In this document: positions 54,227 through 62,869 of the stretch, in pieces | Position numbering within the stretch: the stretch's first letter is position 1 | Layout: every line of letters begins with the position of its first letter | Source: Amycolatopsis sp. WAC 01376 | Lineage (GTDB): Bacteria > Actinomycetota > Actinomycetes > Mycobacteriales > Pseudonocardiaceae | Direction: 5' to 3' | Assembly: GCF_003947415.1 (NCBI RefSeq) | Contig: NZ_QHKL01000002.1 | Coordinates: 558,001-622,000, forward strand | Length of the DNA: 64,000 nt | Translations under genes and position numbers: made by a program | Notes under the pieces: model-generated | The model's database searches: none | The model's input: only the letters and a program-made list of their open reading frames with translations | What the model was told of the DNA's origin: nothing

Positions 54227-55267
54227 TCAGCGCTTGCGCTTCTGGAGGAGTTCCGCGAACTGCCGCCAGTCCTCCGCCCGCGCCTTGGCGAGTTCGGAGA
54301 TCAATTCCAACCGGTGTTCAGGGATGTTCCTGGCCACTTGATCCCACTCGTCGCGGTCGTTCAGATGACCGTCGAGCAAACGCACCAAGGTGCGCCCGGA
54401 CTCGGTGTAGCGAATGGTGGGATCCGAGCGGAGCCGCTCCACCGCCGCTTGATTGTCGGCGCCCGGTGTCGTGCCGGGGTCGCCGGCTTCGGCCTGCCGG
54501 AGGCGCGGCCTCGCCGAGGTACGTGCCGGGGCCTCGCCCGGTGTCGCCGTGGGTGACGAAACCTCGCCGTGGCGGTGCCGATGGCGCACGTCGTGCGCCG
54601 TCGCGAGGGAAATCCCCGCGCCGCGCGCGATTTCCCGGATCGAGGCGGTGGGATTGCTCGAAATCAGCTCGTGAGCGCGCCGCCGTCCCTGTGTCGGGTC
54701 CAGCGCCCGGAGGCGTCCGTCCCGGCCGACGTGGGCGTTCGACTGGGGAACTTCCCCACTCGAACGACGGCGCAACTTGCCGACCGTCTTGTGCGACAGG
54801 CCCGTGACCGCCGCGATCGCGCGGTCGGACCAGTGCGGGCGGACGTCGAGAATCCGGCAGGCGGCGGTCTTGCGGTCGGCGAGGGAAAGCGGCAGACCGT
54901 GCGCGATGTTCGACTTCACCCCGAGGATGAACGCGGCCTGCTCGTCGCCGTCGAAGAACCGCGCGTTGATCACGGTGGCGTTCTTCAGCCGCGCCGCCTG
55001 CAACCGATGTGTGCCGTCGATCACTCGCATCGTGGAACGGTGCACGAGAATCGGCGGAAGCGGGGCGTCCGTTTCGGCGAGCACCCGCGCGTACGCCAGA
55101 TCAACCCCCGCCGCCCTCGGGGAATCTTCCACGGACAACTCGTCGAGCGATACCTCGACGACCTCGCCCAGCGGCGGATCCGAGCCCGCGGAGGCCCACT
55201 CACCTTCCCTCCTGGCGGTGGGGATCTGCGTGCCGTCCGCAGTTTTCTCCTTATGCCAGTTTAACAT
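54227..55267 (-). CDS. StrR-family (ParB-like) pathway-specific transcriptional activator
   Basis: A 346-residue regulator of the StrR/Bbr/NovG group. The ParB-like domain reads VVEVSLDELSVEDSPRAAGVD in pieces, then LPPILVHRSTMRVIDGTHRLQAARL in pieces (about 73-97) and NIAHGLPLSLADRKTAACRIL in pieces. The helix-turn-helix follows as WSDRAIAAVTGLSHKTVGKLRRR in pieces (about 147-169). In glycopeptide and streptomycin clusters such proteins switch on biosynthesis. The second codon is TTA, a possible bldA control point, and a StrR-type dyad lies inside the gene. It is upstream of and in line with the NRPS operon. Confidence 0.88.
   Translation of the reverse strand: MLNWHKEKTADGTQIPTARREGEWASAGSDPPLGEVVEVSLDELSVEDSPRAAGVDLAYARVLAETDAPLPPILVHRSTMRVIDGTHRLQAARLKNATVINARFFDGDEQAAFILGVKSNIAHGLPLSLADRKTAACRILDVRPHWSDRAIAAVTGLSHKTVGKLRRRSSGEVPQSNAHVGRDGRLRALDPTQGRRRAHELISSNPTASIREIARGAGISLATAHDVRHRHRHGEVSSPTATPGEAPARTSARPRLRQAEAGDPGTTPGADNQAAVERLRSDPTIRYTESGRTLVRLLDGHLNDRDEWDQVARNIPEHRLELISELAKARAEDWRQFAELLQKRKR
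54737..54765. promoter_or_regulatory. StrR-type operator inside the StrR-like gene
   Basis: GTTCGACTG, 11 bases, CACTCGAAC: a 29-bp dyad matching the published StrR binding pattern (GTTCGActG-N11-CagTCGAAC) at all but one or two positions. It lies within codons just after the helix-turn-helix. Confidence 0.75.
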
Positions 55268-55958
55268 CTTCTAGCCCCCAGAGCACTTGGTGAATGTCAA
55301 ACCTTTGCCACTATTCAAGCGGGCGGGAGTGGTTGTCAAGTGCCGCCAGTCGAGCCGCGGTGGCTCACTGCTGGTCGCCTAGGTGTTCGACCACGGACTC
55401 GGCGGCTTGGTGGGTTCCGTGCGGTGTCGTTGAGTTCGCCGTCACTGTGCGTTGCCGTCGACGCCGGGCAGAACCCTTGAGGGGTAAGGCAAACTCGACA
55501 GGCGCCGTAAGTCGCTTGACGGGAGCACGTCGTCCGCGCAACCTGGTCTGGACCCCCTCGGGCGGAAGGAACCGCAGGAACCGGTCGAACGACGGCTCGG
55601 CTGATTCGCCCGTGAATATCCCGGGGATCTATCGTTGAATGGTGGGACGATTCTTTCGTGCCGTTCGTTGGATCAGGAACGAAATGGCCGCCGCCGCGCG
55701 ATCGACCGAGTTCGCCGGGGTTGGGGCGGCGGAGCGAAGGGCTCACGACTACCCGCAGAGCTGACGATGGAGTTCAGTCTCCCAAATCCTCCATCGTCGC
55801 GAAGGCACACCCATCCGGGCCCGGCATCGCGTCGCGAAAGCGCCAGGTCCCCAAAGTCGCATTGGAGACGCTCAGCGTCCCAGATGCGACATTGAGAACC
55901 CCGCACCGGCGGCCCCGCCCGCAGCCGGCGCCCCAAGCAACCCCGCCACTCAAGAGGG
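55268..55958. other. Long intergenic region, no gene called
   Basis: 691 bases between the StrR-like gene and the response regulator. Several open frames exist, but their products are Arg/Pro-rich with no ribosome site or family resemblance. The left third must hold the StrR-like promoter. A dyad at 55856-55890 (GTCGCATTGGAGACGC / GCGTCCCAGATGCGAC) belongs to the same hairpin family as 16150 and 33771 and probably ends the response-regulator transcript. Confidence 0.5.
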
Positions 55959-56567
55959 TCACAGCCATTCGGCATCGGTGGCGATGCGGATCGCGTGGAC
56001 TCGGTTGCGGGCGTTGAGTTTGGTGACGATCGCGGCCAGGTAGTTCCGGACCGTCCCGGGAGAAAGAAAAAGCTCGGCCGCGATGTCGGCGACGTTGCGC
56101 CCGAGTGCGGTCACCCGCAGGATCTCGATTTCGCGTGTGGTCAGCGGGCAGTCGTCGGTTTCCCAGGCGGCCAGCGCGAGTTCGCTGTCGATCACGCGCC
56201 GTCCGAGTGCGACGGATCGCACGGCGTTGGCCAGTTTGTCCGACGGCGCGTCCTTGAGCAGGAAGCCGTTCACCTTCGCGTCGAGCGCGCGCCGGACGGT
56301 GCCCGGGCGGCCGAGGCTGGTGAGGATCAGCGTGTGGCAGCCGGGCAGGCTTTCGCGGATCTCCCTGGCGGCGGTCAGTCCGTCCTTGCCCGGCAGGTCG
56401 ATGTCGATGACCGCGACGTCGGGCTGGACGGACTTCGCGGTCGGGAGGATCTGGTCACCCGAAGCGACTTGGGCGACGACCTCGATGTCGGATTCCAGGT
56501 TCAGCAGCGCGACGAGCGCACCACGGACCATGTGCATATCTTCGGCAAGCAGCACTTTGATCACCAC
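55959..56567 (-). CDS. NarL/DesR-type response regulator
   Basis: A 202-residue two-domain regulator. The receiver (1-120) has the acidic pair in AEDMHM, the phospho-Asp in VAVIDIDLPGKDG (about 53-57) and the LK(D) switch Lys in GFLLKDA. The LuxR-type HTH (about 138-200) has CPLTTREIEILRVTALGRNVADIAAELFLSPGTVRNYL in pieces. It starts at GTG 56567 behind GAGG. No histidine kinase is adjacent, so it is an orphan or has a distant partner. Confidence 0.88.
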   Translation of the reverse strand: MVIKVLLAEDMHMVRGALVALLNLESDIEVVAQVASGDQILPTAKSVQPDVAVIDIDLPGKDGLTAAREIRESLPGCHTLILTSLGRPGTVRRALDAKVNGFLLKDAPSDKLANAVRSVALGRRVIDSELALAAWETDDCPLTTREIEILRVTALGRNVADIAAELFLSPGTVRNYLAAIVTKLNARNRVHAIRIATDAEWL

Positions 56568-56721
56568 GAAGCACCTCGCACCCCAGTTCAGTGGCTCCGC
56601 CGTGATTCTACGGCAATCTCAACCCCCGCGGTGATTTCCTGGAATACGCTTTCCGGTGCGGCGATCGGGGGACGCCGGTCACGTCATTGTCCGCAGCCGG
56701 ATGCCGCAACGGAATCGGCTT

Positions 56722-57003
56722 TCACAGCGCGTCCAGCTCCTGCGGCCAGTAGAGGGCCTTCGTGGTGAACCCGAGCAGCTCGAACTCCGAACGCGCCCAA
56801 TCGATCCGGATCCGGATCGCGAGTTCGGGCGCCACGGTCAGCAGGAATCGGTCGGGGCCGCCGCCGACCTTGAAAACGCCGTAGGTCAGGAACGCGGATC
56901 CGTCGCAGATGGCGAACAACGCGGTGAAAACCGTCGCCCGTTCGCTTTCCGGAATCGAATCCAGCCATTCCAGCCCGCCGGTCAGCTCCAGCCGCACCGC
57001 CAT
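56722..57003 (-). CDS. Small hypothetical protein, 93 aa
   Basis: A soluble alpha/beta protein, strongly started (GGAGG at good spacing before ATG 57003). Visible blocks are LEWLDSIPESERATVFTALFAI and DRFLLTVAPELAIRIRIDW in pieces, with four Trp residues in the protein. I do not recognise the family. It stands alone between the response regulator and the UvrA-like gene. Confidence 0.65.
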   Translation of the reverse strand: MAVRLELTGGLEWLDSIPESERATVFTALFAICDGSAFLTYGVFKVGGGPDRFLLTVAPELAIRIRIDWARSEFELLGFTTKALYWPQELDAL

Positions 57004-57127
57004 CCGAGCCTCCTCACCGAACCGGCTCCCAGCATGGCGGATTCCGGCGGCGTGCGGCGTCTCGCATCCTGCGCGGAACGCGCTGAAGGGGACGCCCCAC
57101 GCGGGACGTCCCCTTCAGCCGAGAGGC

Positions 57128-59422
57128 CTAGGCCTGTTGGTAGCGCTTGAGGTACTCACCGGTCAGCGAGCTCTCCGCGGTCAGGAGTTTCTCGGGCGGG
57201 CCGGTGAAGACGATCTCGCCGCCATTCTTGCCGCCGCCGGGGCCGAGGTCGATGATCCAGTCGGCCTGCTCGATCACCGCCAGGTTGTGCTCGACCACCA
57301 CCACCGTGTTGCCCGCGTCGACCATGCCGTTGAGCAGGCCGAGCAGCATGTCGATGTCGGTCATGTGCAGGCCGGTGGTCGGCTCGTCGAGGATGTAGAC
57401 GTTACCGCCGCCGGAAAGCCGGTCCGCCAGCTTGATCCGCTGGCGTTCACCACCGGACAGCGTGCTCAGCGCCTGCCCCAGCCCAAGGTAGCCGAGCCCG
57501 GTCTCGATCAGCGCGTTCACCTTCGCCAGCACCGGTGCCTCGGTGAAGTACTCCGCCGCCTGCTCGGCCGACAGTTCCAGCACGTCGGCGATCGACTTGC
57601 CACGCAGCTTGTGCGCGAGCACCTCGTCCTTGAATCGCCGCCCGTCGCAGCTTTCGCAGTGTGTCGTGATCGGGTCCATATAGGACACTTCGGTGATCAG
57701 CACGCCGCGGCCCTGGCATTCCTCGCAGGCGCCCTGGGAGTTGAAGCTGAACAACGCCGCGTTCGCGCCGCTCGCCTTCGCGAAGAGCTTGCGCACCGGG
57801 TCCATCAGGCCGAGGTACGTCGCCGGCGTCGATCGGGAGGACGCCGCGATCGCCGTCTGGTCCACGAAGATCGCGTCCGGATGTGCCTCGCGGAAGACAC
57901 CGGAGATCAACGAGCTCTTGCCCGAACCCGCGACCCCGGTGACTGCCGTGAGCACGCCGGTCGGGATGTCGACCGAGACGTTCTTCAGGTTGTGCAGTGA
58001 AGCCCGTTTGATCGGCAGTTTTCCCTTGGCAGGCCGCGGATCCGTCTTGACGACACCGGCGCGTGCGAGCCCGGCGCCGGTCAGCGTCTTGCCGGCGCGC
58101 AGCTGCCGGTACGTCCCCTGGAAGACGACCTCGCCGCCGTGCACGCCCGCGCGCGGACCGATTTCGACCACGTGGTCGGCGATCTCGATGACGTCCGGGT
58201 CGTGTTCGACCACCAGGATGGTGTTTCCCTTGTCCCGCAACGCCCGCAGCAGGTCGTTGAGCCTGCCGACGTCACGGGGGTGCAGGCCGACGCTGGGCTC
58301 GTCGAAGATGTACGTCAGCCCGGTCAGGTCGCTGCCAAGGTGCTTGACCAGCTTGAGCCGCTGCCCTTCACCGCCGGACAGCGACGTCGTCGCGCGGTCC
58401 AGCGAAAGGTAGCCGAGGCCGATCGCCTCGATGCGCTCGAGCGCGGCCAGCACGCCTTGCGCCATCGCGCTGGTCTGCTTGTCCTTGATGGACCGGATCA
58501 GCTCGATCAGATCGGTGATCTGCAGCTCGCACCACTGCGCGATGTTCTTGCCCGCCAGTTTGGTCGCCAGCGCGGCCTCGCTCAGCCGTCCGCCGCGGCA
58601 GGCCGGGCAAGGCCCCTCGGTGATGAACTTCTCCGCCTGGGCGCGGGTCTTCTCGCTCATCGACCCGGTGTCGCGTTTGAGGTGTCGCCGGGTGAAGTTC
58701 GCGACCAGTCCCTCGAACGTCAGCGTCTGCGTCTTGCCGTTCTTGAAGGTGAGCTGGACCTTGCCCTCCTTGCCGTGCAGAAGGGTGTCCATCTCCTTCG
58801 CGGTGTACTTGCTGAGCTTCTTGGCCGGGTTGATGGCGTCGTGGTTGGCGTAGAACTGCCAACCCGGGCTGCCGACCGGATAGCCCGGCACCAGGATCGC
58901 GCCCTCGTCGAGCGACTTCGTCATGTCGAGCATCAGCTCGGGGTCCGGACGCAGCGCGCGCCCGATGCCCTCACAGTCGGGACACATCCCGTTGGGGTCG
59001 TTGAACGAGTACAGCGACGGGTTGCCCGCGCTGGGCTTTCCCTGACGCGAGAACAACACCCGCAGCAGCGGGTGGATGTCGGCGACCGTGCCGACCGTCG
59101 AGCGCGCGTTCCCGCCCAGCGGGCGCTGGTCGACCACGACCGGGGTGGTCAGGTTCTCGATGCTGTCCACATGCGGTCGTTCGTGTTTGGGCAGCTGGTT
59201 GCGGATGAACCAGGGGAAGGTGGCGTTCAGCTGACGCTGCGCCTCGACGGCGATCGTGTCGAAGACGACGGAGGACTTCCCGGAACCCGACACCCCGACG
59301 AAAACCGTGATCTGGTTCTTCGGGAGCTCGAGGGAGACATCCTTCAGATTGTTCTCGTGAGCGCCGGTGACGCGGATTCCCTCACCCGCCGGTTGCTTGG
59401 TCTTGCGGGCTGCGGCAGTCAC
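57128..59422 (-). CDS. UvrA paralogue (UvrA-like ABC ATPase)
   Basis: A 764-residue UvrA-like protein, shorter than the about 950-residue repair UvrA. Two ABC units are seen: GVSGSGKSSVVFDTI with LSGGEGQRLKL, and GVAGSGKSSLISGVF with LSGGERQRIKL. Zinc-type Cys pairs are present (CPDCEGIG, CPACRGGR, CEECQGRG, CESCDGRR). Such paralogues (UvrA2, DrrC type) can protect DNA from bound drugs. GTG 59422 has GAGGAAAGG. Proximity to a DrrAB-type exporter makes a resistance role attractive but unproven. Confidence 0.87.
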   Translation of the reverse strand: MTAAARKTKQPAGEGIRVTGAHENNLKDVSLELPKNQITVFVGVSGSGKSSVVFDTIAVEAQRQLNATFPWFIRNQLPKHERPHVDSIENLTTPVVVDQRPLGGNARSTVGTVADIHPLLRVLFSRQGKPSAGNPSLYSFNDPNGMCPDCEGIGRALRPDPELMLDMTKSLDEGAILVPGYPVGSPGWQFYANHDAINPAKKLSKYTAKEMDTLLHGKEGKVQLTFKNGKTQTLTFEGLVANFTRRHLKRDTGSMSEKTRAQAEKFITEGPCPACRGGRLSEAALATKLAGKNIAQWCELQITDLIELIRSIKDKQTSAMAQGVLAALERIEAIGLGYLSLDRATTSLSGGEGQRLKLVKHLGSDLTGLTYIFDEPSVGLHPRDVGRLNDLLRALRDKGNTILVVEHDPDVIEIADHVVEIGPRAGVHGGEVVFQGTYRQLRAGKTLTGAGLARAGVVKTDPRPAKGKLPIKRASLHNLKNVSVDIPTGVLTAVTGVAGSGKSSLISGVFREAHPDAIFVDQTAIAASSRSTPATYLGLMDPVRKLFAKASGANAALFSFNSQGACEECQGRGVLITEVSYMDPITTHCESCDGRRFKDEVLAHKLRGKSIADVLELSAEQAAEYFTEAPVLAKVNALIETGLGYLGLGQALSTLSGGERQRIKLADRLSGGGNVYILDEPTTGLHMTDIDMLLGLLNGMVDAGNTVVVVEHNLAVIEQADWIIDLGPGGGKNGGEIVFTGPPEKLLTAESSLTGEYLKRYQQA

Positions 59423-59577
59423 AGAAGGTCCTTTCCTCGCCGTCGCGCGTGAATGATCGCGCCTGCTCGCCAGTATCGCAGTGCCGATGCTTCCCCGGTA
59501 GTCCATTCACGTGCGATCGGGGTATGTTTTCGTCACGACGTGATAATGAATTTTTCACGTCGGCGATTTCCGCGAAT

Positions 59578-60129
59578 TCAGCCGGCCCGGTTGTAGACGG
59601 CTCCGATGACGCCGGTCTTCAGCGAATTCGACTTCGTCAGGGTCAGCGGGATCTCCTTGCCGACGCCGTCGAACAGCCGTGCTCCCTCGCCGGCAACCAG
59701 CGGCATGATGTTGAGCGCCAGCTCGTCCAGCAGGTCCTCGGCGAGCAGCCAGCTCACCAGTTTCGGGCTTCCCGGCACGCGGATCGTCTTGCCGGGGGCT
59801 TCCTTCAGCCGGGTGATCTCGCCCGCGATGTCGCCGGTGATCAGGCTCGTGTCCGGCCAGGTCAGCGTCGCTTCGTCGAGCGTCGAAGAAACGACGTATT
59901 TGTGCGTGCCGTTGAGGAACGCCGCCATCGGGTTGCTGTCCCCCTGCGGCTTCCACATCTGCTCGAAAGCCAGGTAGGTGTCCTTGCCCATCAGAATGGC
60001 GTCCGAGGCGGCGAGGCTCTCGGCGATGCCTTCGCTCATTTCGTCCGACCAGTACTGGCCCATCCAGCGGTCGGGCCGTTCCGCCACCCCGTCCAGCGAC
60101 ATGAACAATCCCGCGGCGATTTCACGCAT
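59578..60129 (-). CDS. Dihydrofolate reductase-like (RibD C-terminal) family protein
   Basis: A 183-residue DHFR-fold protein of the RibD-C/YyaP type, with FMSLDGVAERPDRW at the N-terminus, ILMGKDTYLAFEQMW in the middle and LNIMPLVAGEGARLFDGV near the C-terminus. These proteins bind NADPH and reduce unknown small molecules; they are seldom true folate enzymes. It follows the P450 gene by 31 bases and could be co-transcribed. Confidence 0.82.
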   Translation of the reverse strand: MREIAAGLFMSLDGVAERPDRWMGQYWSDEMSEGIAESLAASDAILMGKDTYLAFEQMWKPQGDSNPMAAFLNGTHKYVVSSTLDEATLTWPDTSLITGDIAGEITRLKEAPGKTIRVPGSPKLVSWLLAEDLLDELALNIMPLVAGEGARLFDGVGKEIPLTLTKSNSLKTGVIGAVYNRAG

Positions 60130-60160
60130 GAGAACTCCTTCGTTAGCCGGAAGCCTGAGT

Positions 60161-61402
60161 TCAGGCCGCGGGCCGATCCTCCCACTGCCGCTCGTGACGC
60201 TCCAAAGGATCGAGCACGACGGAAGAGCTCCAGCGGACCGGCAGCGCCGATAATGCGCGCATCGTCGGCGAGACCGTCCAGGCCAGGGACGATTCGGGTA
60301 CGGCGAGCGCCAGTTCCGGTGCGCGGCGGGAAAGCGCGCGCAGCGCCGACTGGACCTCGACCCGCGCGAGGTGGGCGCCGATGCAGTGGTGCGTGCCGTG
60401 CCCGAAGGACAGGTGCCTGCCGTTGCGGTCCATCGCGAACCGGTCCGGTTCGGCGAAGACGTCCTCGTCGCGGTTGACCACCGGCAGCAGCGCGGTCACC
60501 AGGTCGCCGGGTTCGATCCGCGTGCCGGCGAGGGTGACGTCCTCCGTCGCGATCCGCGTCATGCTGAAGTTCACCGCGGGGCTGTAGCGCAGGGCTTCCT
60601 CGACGGTGGCGTCCAGCACCGCCGGGTCCGAGTCCAGCTCGGCCAGCAGTCCCGGCCGGGAGATCACGCACAGCACCGTGTTGGTGATCTGCGCGGCCGC
60701 CAGCGCGTGCCCGTCGAAGAACAGCGAAGCCGCCAGGCCGGTCAGCTCGCTTTCGTCGAGCTCCCCCGAGCGGTGCGCCTCGATGAGTTCCGCCATCAGC
60801 CCGGACGGCGGGTCCTCGGTGTCGGCGAGCATCATCGCGACCTCGTCGTGCAGCAGCAGTTCGCCCTGGTAGACGGCGGATCGCGGGGAACCTGGCTTCC
60901 CGAGGCGCGCGTTCGCGCGTTTGCGGACGGCGTCGCGCCGCGACCGCGGCACCCCCAGCAACTCGGCCTGCGCGCTGAAGGTCAGCGGGGCGCAGAAATC
61001 CGCGAGCAGGTCCGCGGTGGGGCCCGCCGCGATCAGCCTGTCGAGCAGGTCGGTGGCGGCGGTTTCCACGTAGCCGCGCAGCTGCTCCGCCCGGCGCGCG
61101 GAGAACGCGCCGCCGATCAGCTTCCGGATCCGGGTGTGCCGTGGCGGGTCGAGATCGGTCACCGACATCCGGGTGGCGGGGCCACGCGGATGGGTCGTCT
61201 CGGCCAGCACGGCCCGGCTGAACCGCTTGTCACGCAGGAATTCGCGCGCATCGGAATAGCTGCTCACCAGCCATTCACGCCGCCCGTCGCGCGGGCGGGA
61301 ACTGATAGGGCACCCGGCAGGGACGTCGTCCCCGACGAGTAGCCGCCGATGCCGTCCCTCGGCGAAATCCGAGCCTCCACGACCTCCTGTCACGTCGGCC
61401 AT
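60161..61402 (-). CDS. Cytochrome P450 with atypical I-helix
   Basis: A 413-residue P450. Heme Cys is 340 in FGHGTHHCIGAHLA, ExxR is EEALR (268-272), and the N-terminal CPISSR and LDPPRHTRIRKLI are typical of actinobacterial CYP105/107-like enzymes. The I-helix reads LFFDGHALAAAQ (228-238) where AGxET is usual, so both members of the acid/Thr pair are missing. This suggests substrate-assisted oxygen activation or non-monooxygenase chemistry. It is 16 bases from the MFS gene upstream on the same strand. Confidence 0.88.
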   Translation of the reverse strand: MADVTGGRGGSDFAEGRHRRLLVGDDVPAGCPISSRPRDGRREWLVSSYSDAREFLRDKRFSRAVLAETTHPRGPATRMSVTDLDPPRHTRIRKLIGGAFSARRAEQLRGYVETAATDLLDRLIAAGPTADLLADFCAPLTFSAQAELLGVPRSRRDAVRKRANARLGKPGSPRSAVYQGELLLHDEVAMMLADTEDPPSGLMAELIEAHRSGELDESELTGLAASLFFDGHALAAAQITNTVLCVISRPGLLAELDSDPAVLDATVEEALRYSPAVNFSMTRIATEDVTLAGTRIEPGDLVTALLPVVNRDEDVFAEPDRFAMDRNGRHLSFGHGTHHCIGAHLARVEVQSALRALSRRAPELALAVPESSLAWTVSPTMRALSALPVRWSSSVVLDPLERHERQWEDRPAA

Positions 61403-61418
61403 CTGGTCCCTCCTCCGA

Positions 61419-62567
61419 TCAGTCGTTCCGGGCGGGCACGCGCAGGGCGAGCAGGCAGACCGCGACCGAGGCCACGGACAAGGCCGCGATGGCGACCCGT
61501 AGGTCGGTGTGGCCGGCGATCTGGCCGACCACGGCCGGGCCGAGCAACAGGCCGACGCTGGCCAGCGACGCGGCCGAGCCGATCACCGCGCCGCGGTCCT
61601 CCGCCGTCGCGCCGCGTCCGATCAGCCCGTAGACGGTGGGTGTCGAGACCGAGATCGCGCCGCCCACCACGGCGGTGCCGATCAGGCCGTGGACCGGCGC
61701 GTCGGCAAGGGAAAGCAGTAGTACGCCCACCCCGGAGAGCGCGCCGGAGGCGAGCAGCACCAGGCGGTCCGACGCGCGGCCGGACAGCCAGTGCCCGCCG
61801 AGCCTGCCCAGTGCCATGCCCGCGGCGAAGATGCCGGGCGCGGCGGCGGAGATCCCGACCGGTGCGCGGGTGACATCGGCCAGGAACACCGCGCTCCACT
61901 GCTGAACCCCGCTTTCCACGGCCACGGCGAGCGCGGCGAGCAGGCACAGCAGCAGGACCGCCGAGCCGAGCCGCAACCGCTTTCCCGGTTCGCGGCCCTG
62001 CCGCACCAGCCGTCCCGGCACGGAGTTCCTCGCCGCGACCGCGCCGATCACGACCAGCGTCGAAAGCGTCAGCGCGATCGCCTCGGCGGGGACACCCGCG
62101 CTCCGCGCCGCCCCGGTGCCGAGGCTGCACGTCAGCAGGCCGACGCTGAACAACGCGTGCGCGCGGTTCATGACGCGTGGCCCGTCGCCTGCTTCGGCGG
62201 ACGCCGCCAGCGCGACCACGACGACATTGCAGGCACCGGATCCGAATCCGAACAATCCCAAGGTCAGGAACAAGCCTGGAACGGATCCGGCGAGTGCGGG
62301 CATCGGTGCGATGAGCGCGAATCCGGCGAAGGTCGCGACGGCCACCGGGCGGCCGAACCGGTCGAGCAGCTTGCCGATCGCGAACATGGCGGGCATCGCC
62401 GCGAGCGCGCCGATCAGCAACGCGGCACCGAGTTGCGCCTCGCCCGCGCCGGTGGCGTGGCGGACGTCCGGCAACATCGAAAGGTACGGGCCCCACAATG
62501 CGCCGTACGCGGCGAATCCGGCGAAGACCGTGCCGGTCCGCGGAGCTGCGGTGATGACGGCGACCAT
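61419..62567 (-). CDS. MFS transporter, 12-helix type
   Basis: A 382-residue major facilitator with about twelve hydrophobic helices. The motif-A-like loop is GKLLDRFGRPVAV (about 65-77), and GLFGFGSGACNVVVVAL lies in helix 4. It resembles FucP/YbjJ-like proteins and drug exporters. It is first in an operon with the atypical P450, so export of, or protection from, the P450 product is plausible. Confidence 0.83.
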   Translation of the reverse strand: MVAVITAAPRTGTVFAGFAAYGALWGPYLSMLPDVRHATGAGEAQLGAALLIGALAAMPAMFAIGKLLDRFGRPVAVATFAGFALIAPMPALAGSVPGLFLTLGLFGFGSGACNVVVVALAASAEAGDGPRVMNRAHALFSVGLLTCSLGTGAARSAGVPAEAIALTLSTLVVIGAVAARNSVPGRLVRQGREPGKRLRLGSAVLLLCLLAALAVAVESGVQQWSAVFLADVTRAPVGISAAAPGIFAAGMALGRLGGHWLSGRASDRLVLLASGALSGVGVLLLSLADAPVHGLIGTAVVGGAISVSTPTVYGLIGRGATAEDRGAVIGSAASLASVGLLLGPAVVGQIAGHTDLRVAIAALSVASVAVCLLALRVPARND

Positions 62568-62869
62568 GGCCGAGGCGGTCCTTTCCTGGCTGGGTAATCG
62601 CGTTTTCGCCGAAAGGCGGACATTCGCAGATTAGCAGCGGAATTCGGGAGACGACCACGATTATTTACCGCATTTATGGAGAAGTGCGGCCACCTGCCGC
62701 GCGGGTATGGTCGGCGGCAATGTGATGTTTTCATGATGGGACATTTATCCCGAAAATGAGGAATTCATGCCCGAGAGGTTAACCAATCACTCCTCCCGCG
62801 CCGCGTCCGGTCGCATGATGTAACCGCACGAGAGTGTCTCCGTAGTGAGGAACAGGAAGGTAGTGCGTC
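62568..62869. promoter_or_regulatory. Divergent MFS/DrrA regulatory region
   Basis: 302 bases, clearly AT-richer than the surroundings (TTATTTACCGCATTTATGG near 62662). Small dyads are GGGACATTTATCCC near 62738 and ATGAGGAATTCAT near 62756. No gene fits. It likely carries promoters and regulator sites for both the MFS-P450 and DrrA-type transcripts. Confidence 0.45.

Noticed and set aside
55294..55746. Open frames on both strands in the 55.3-55.7 kb gap
   Set aside because: Products are Arg/Pro/Ser-rich without motifs, and start codons lack ribosome sites.
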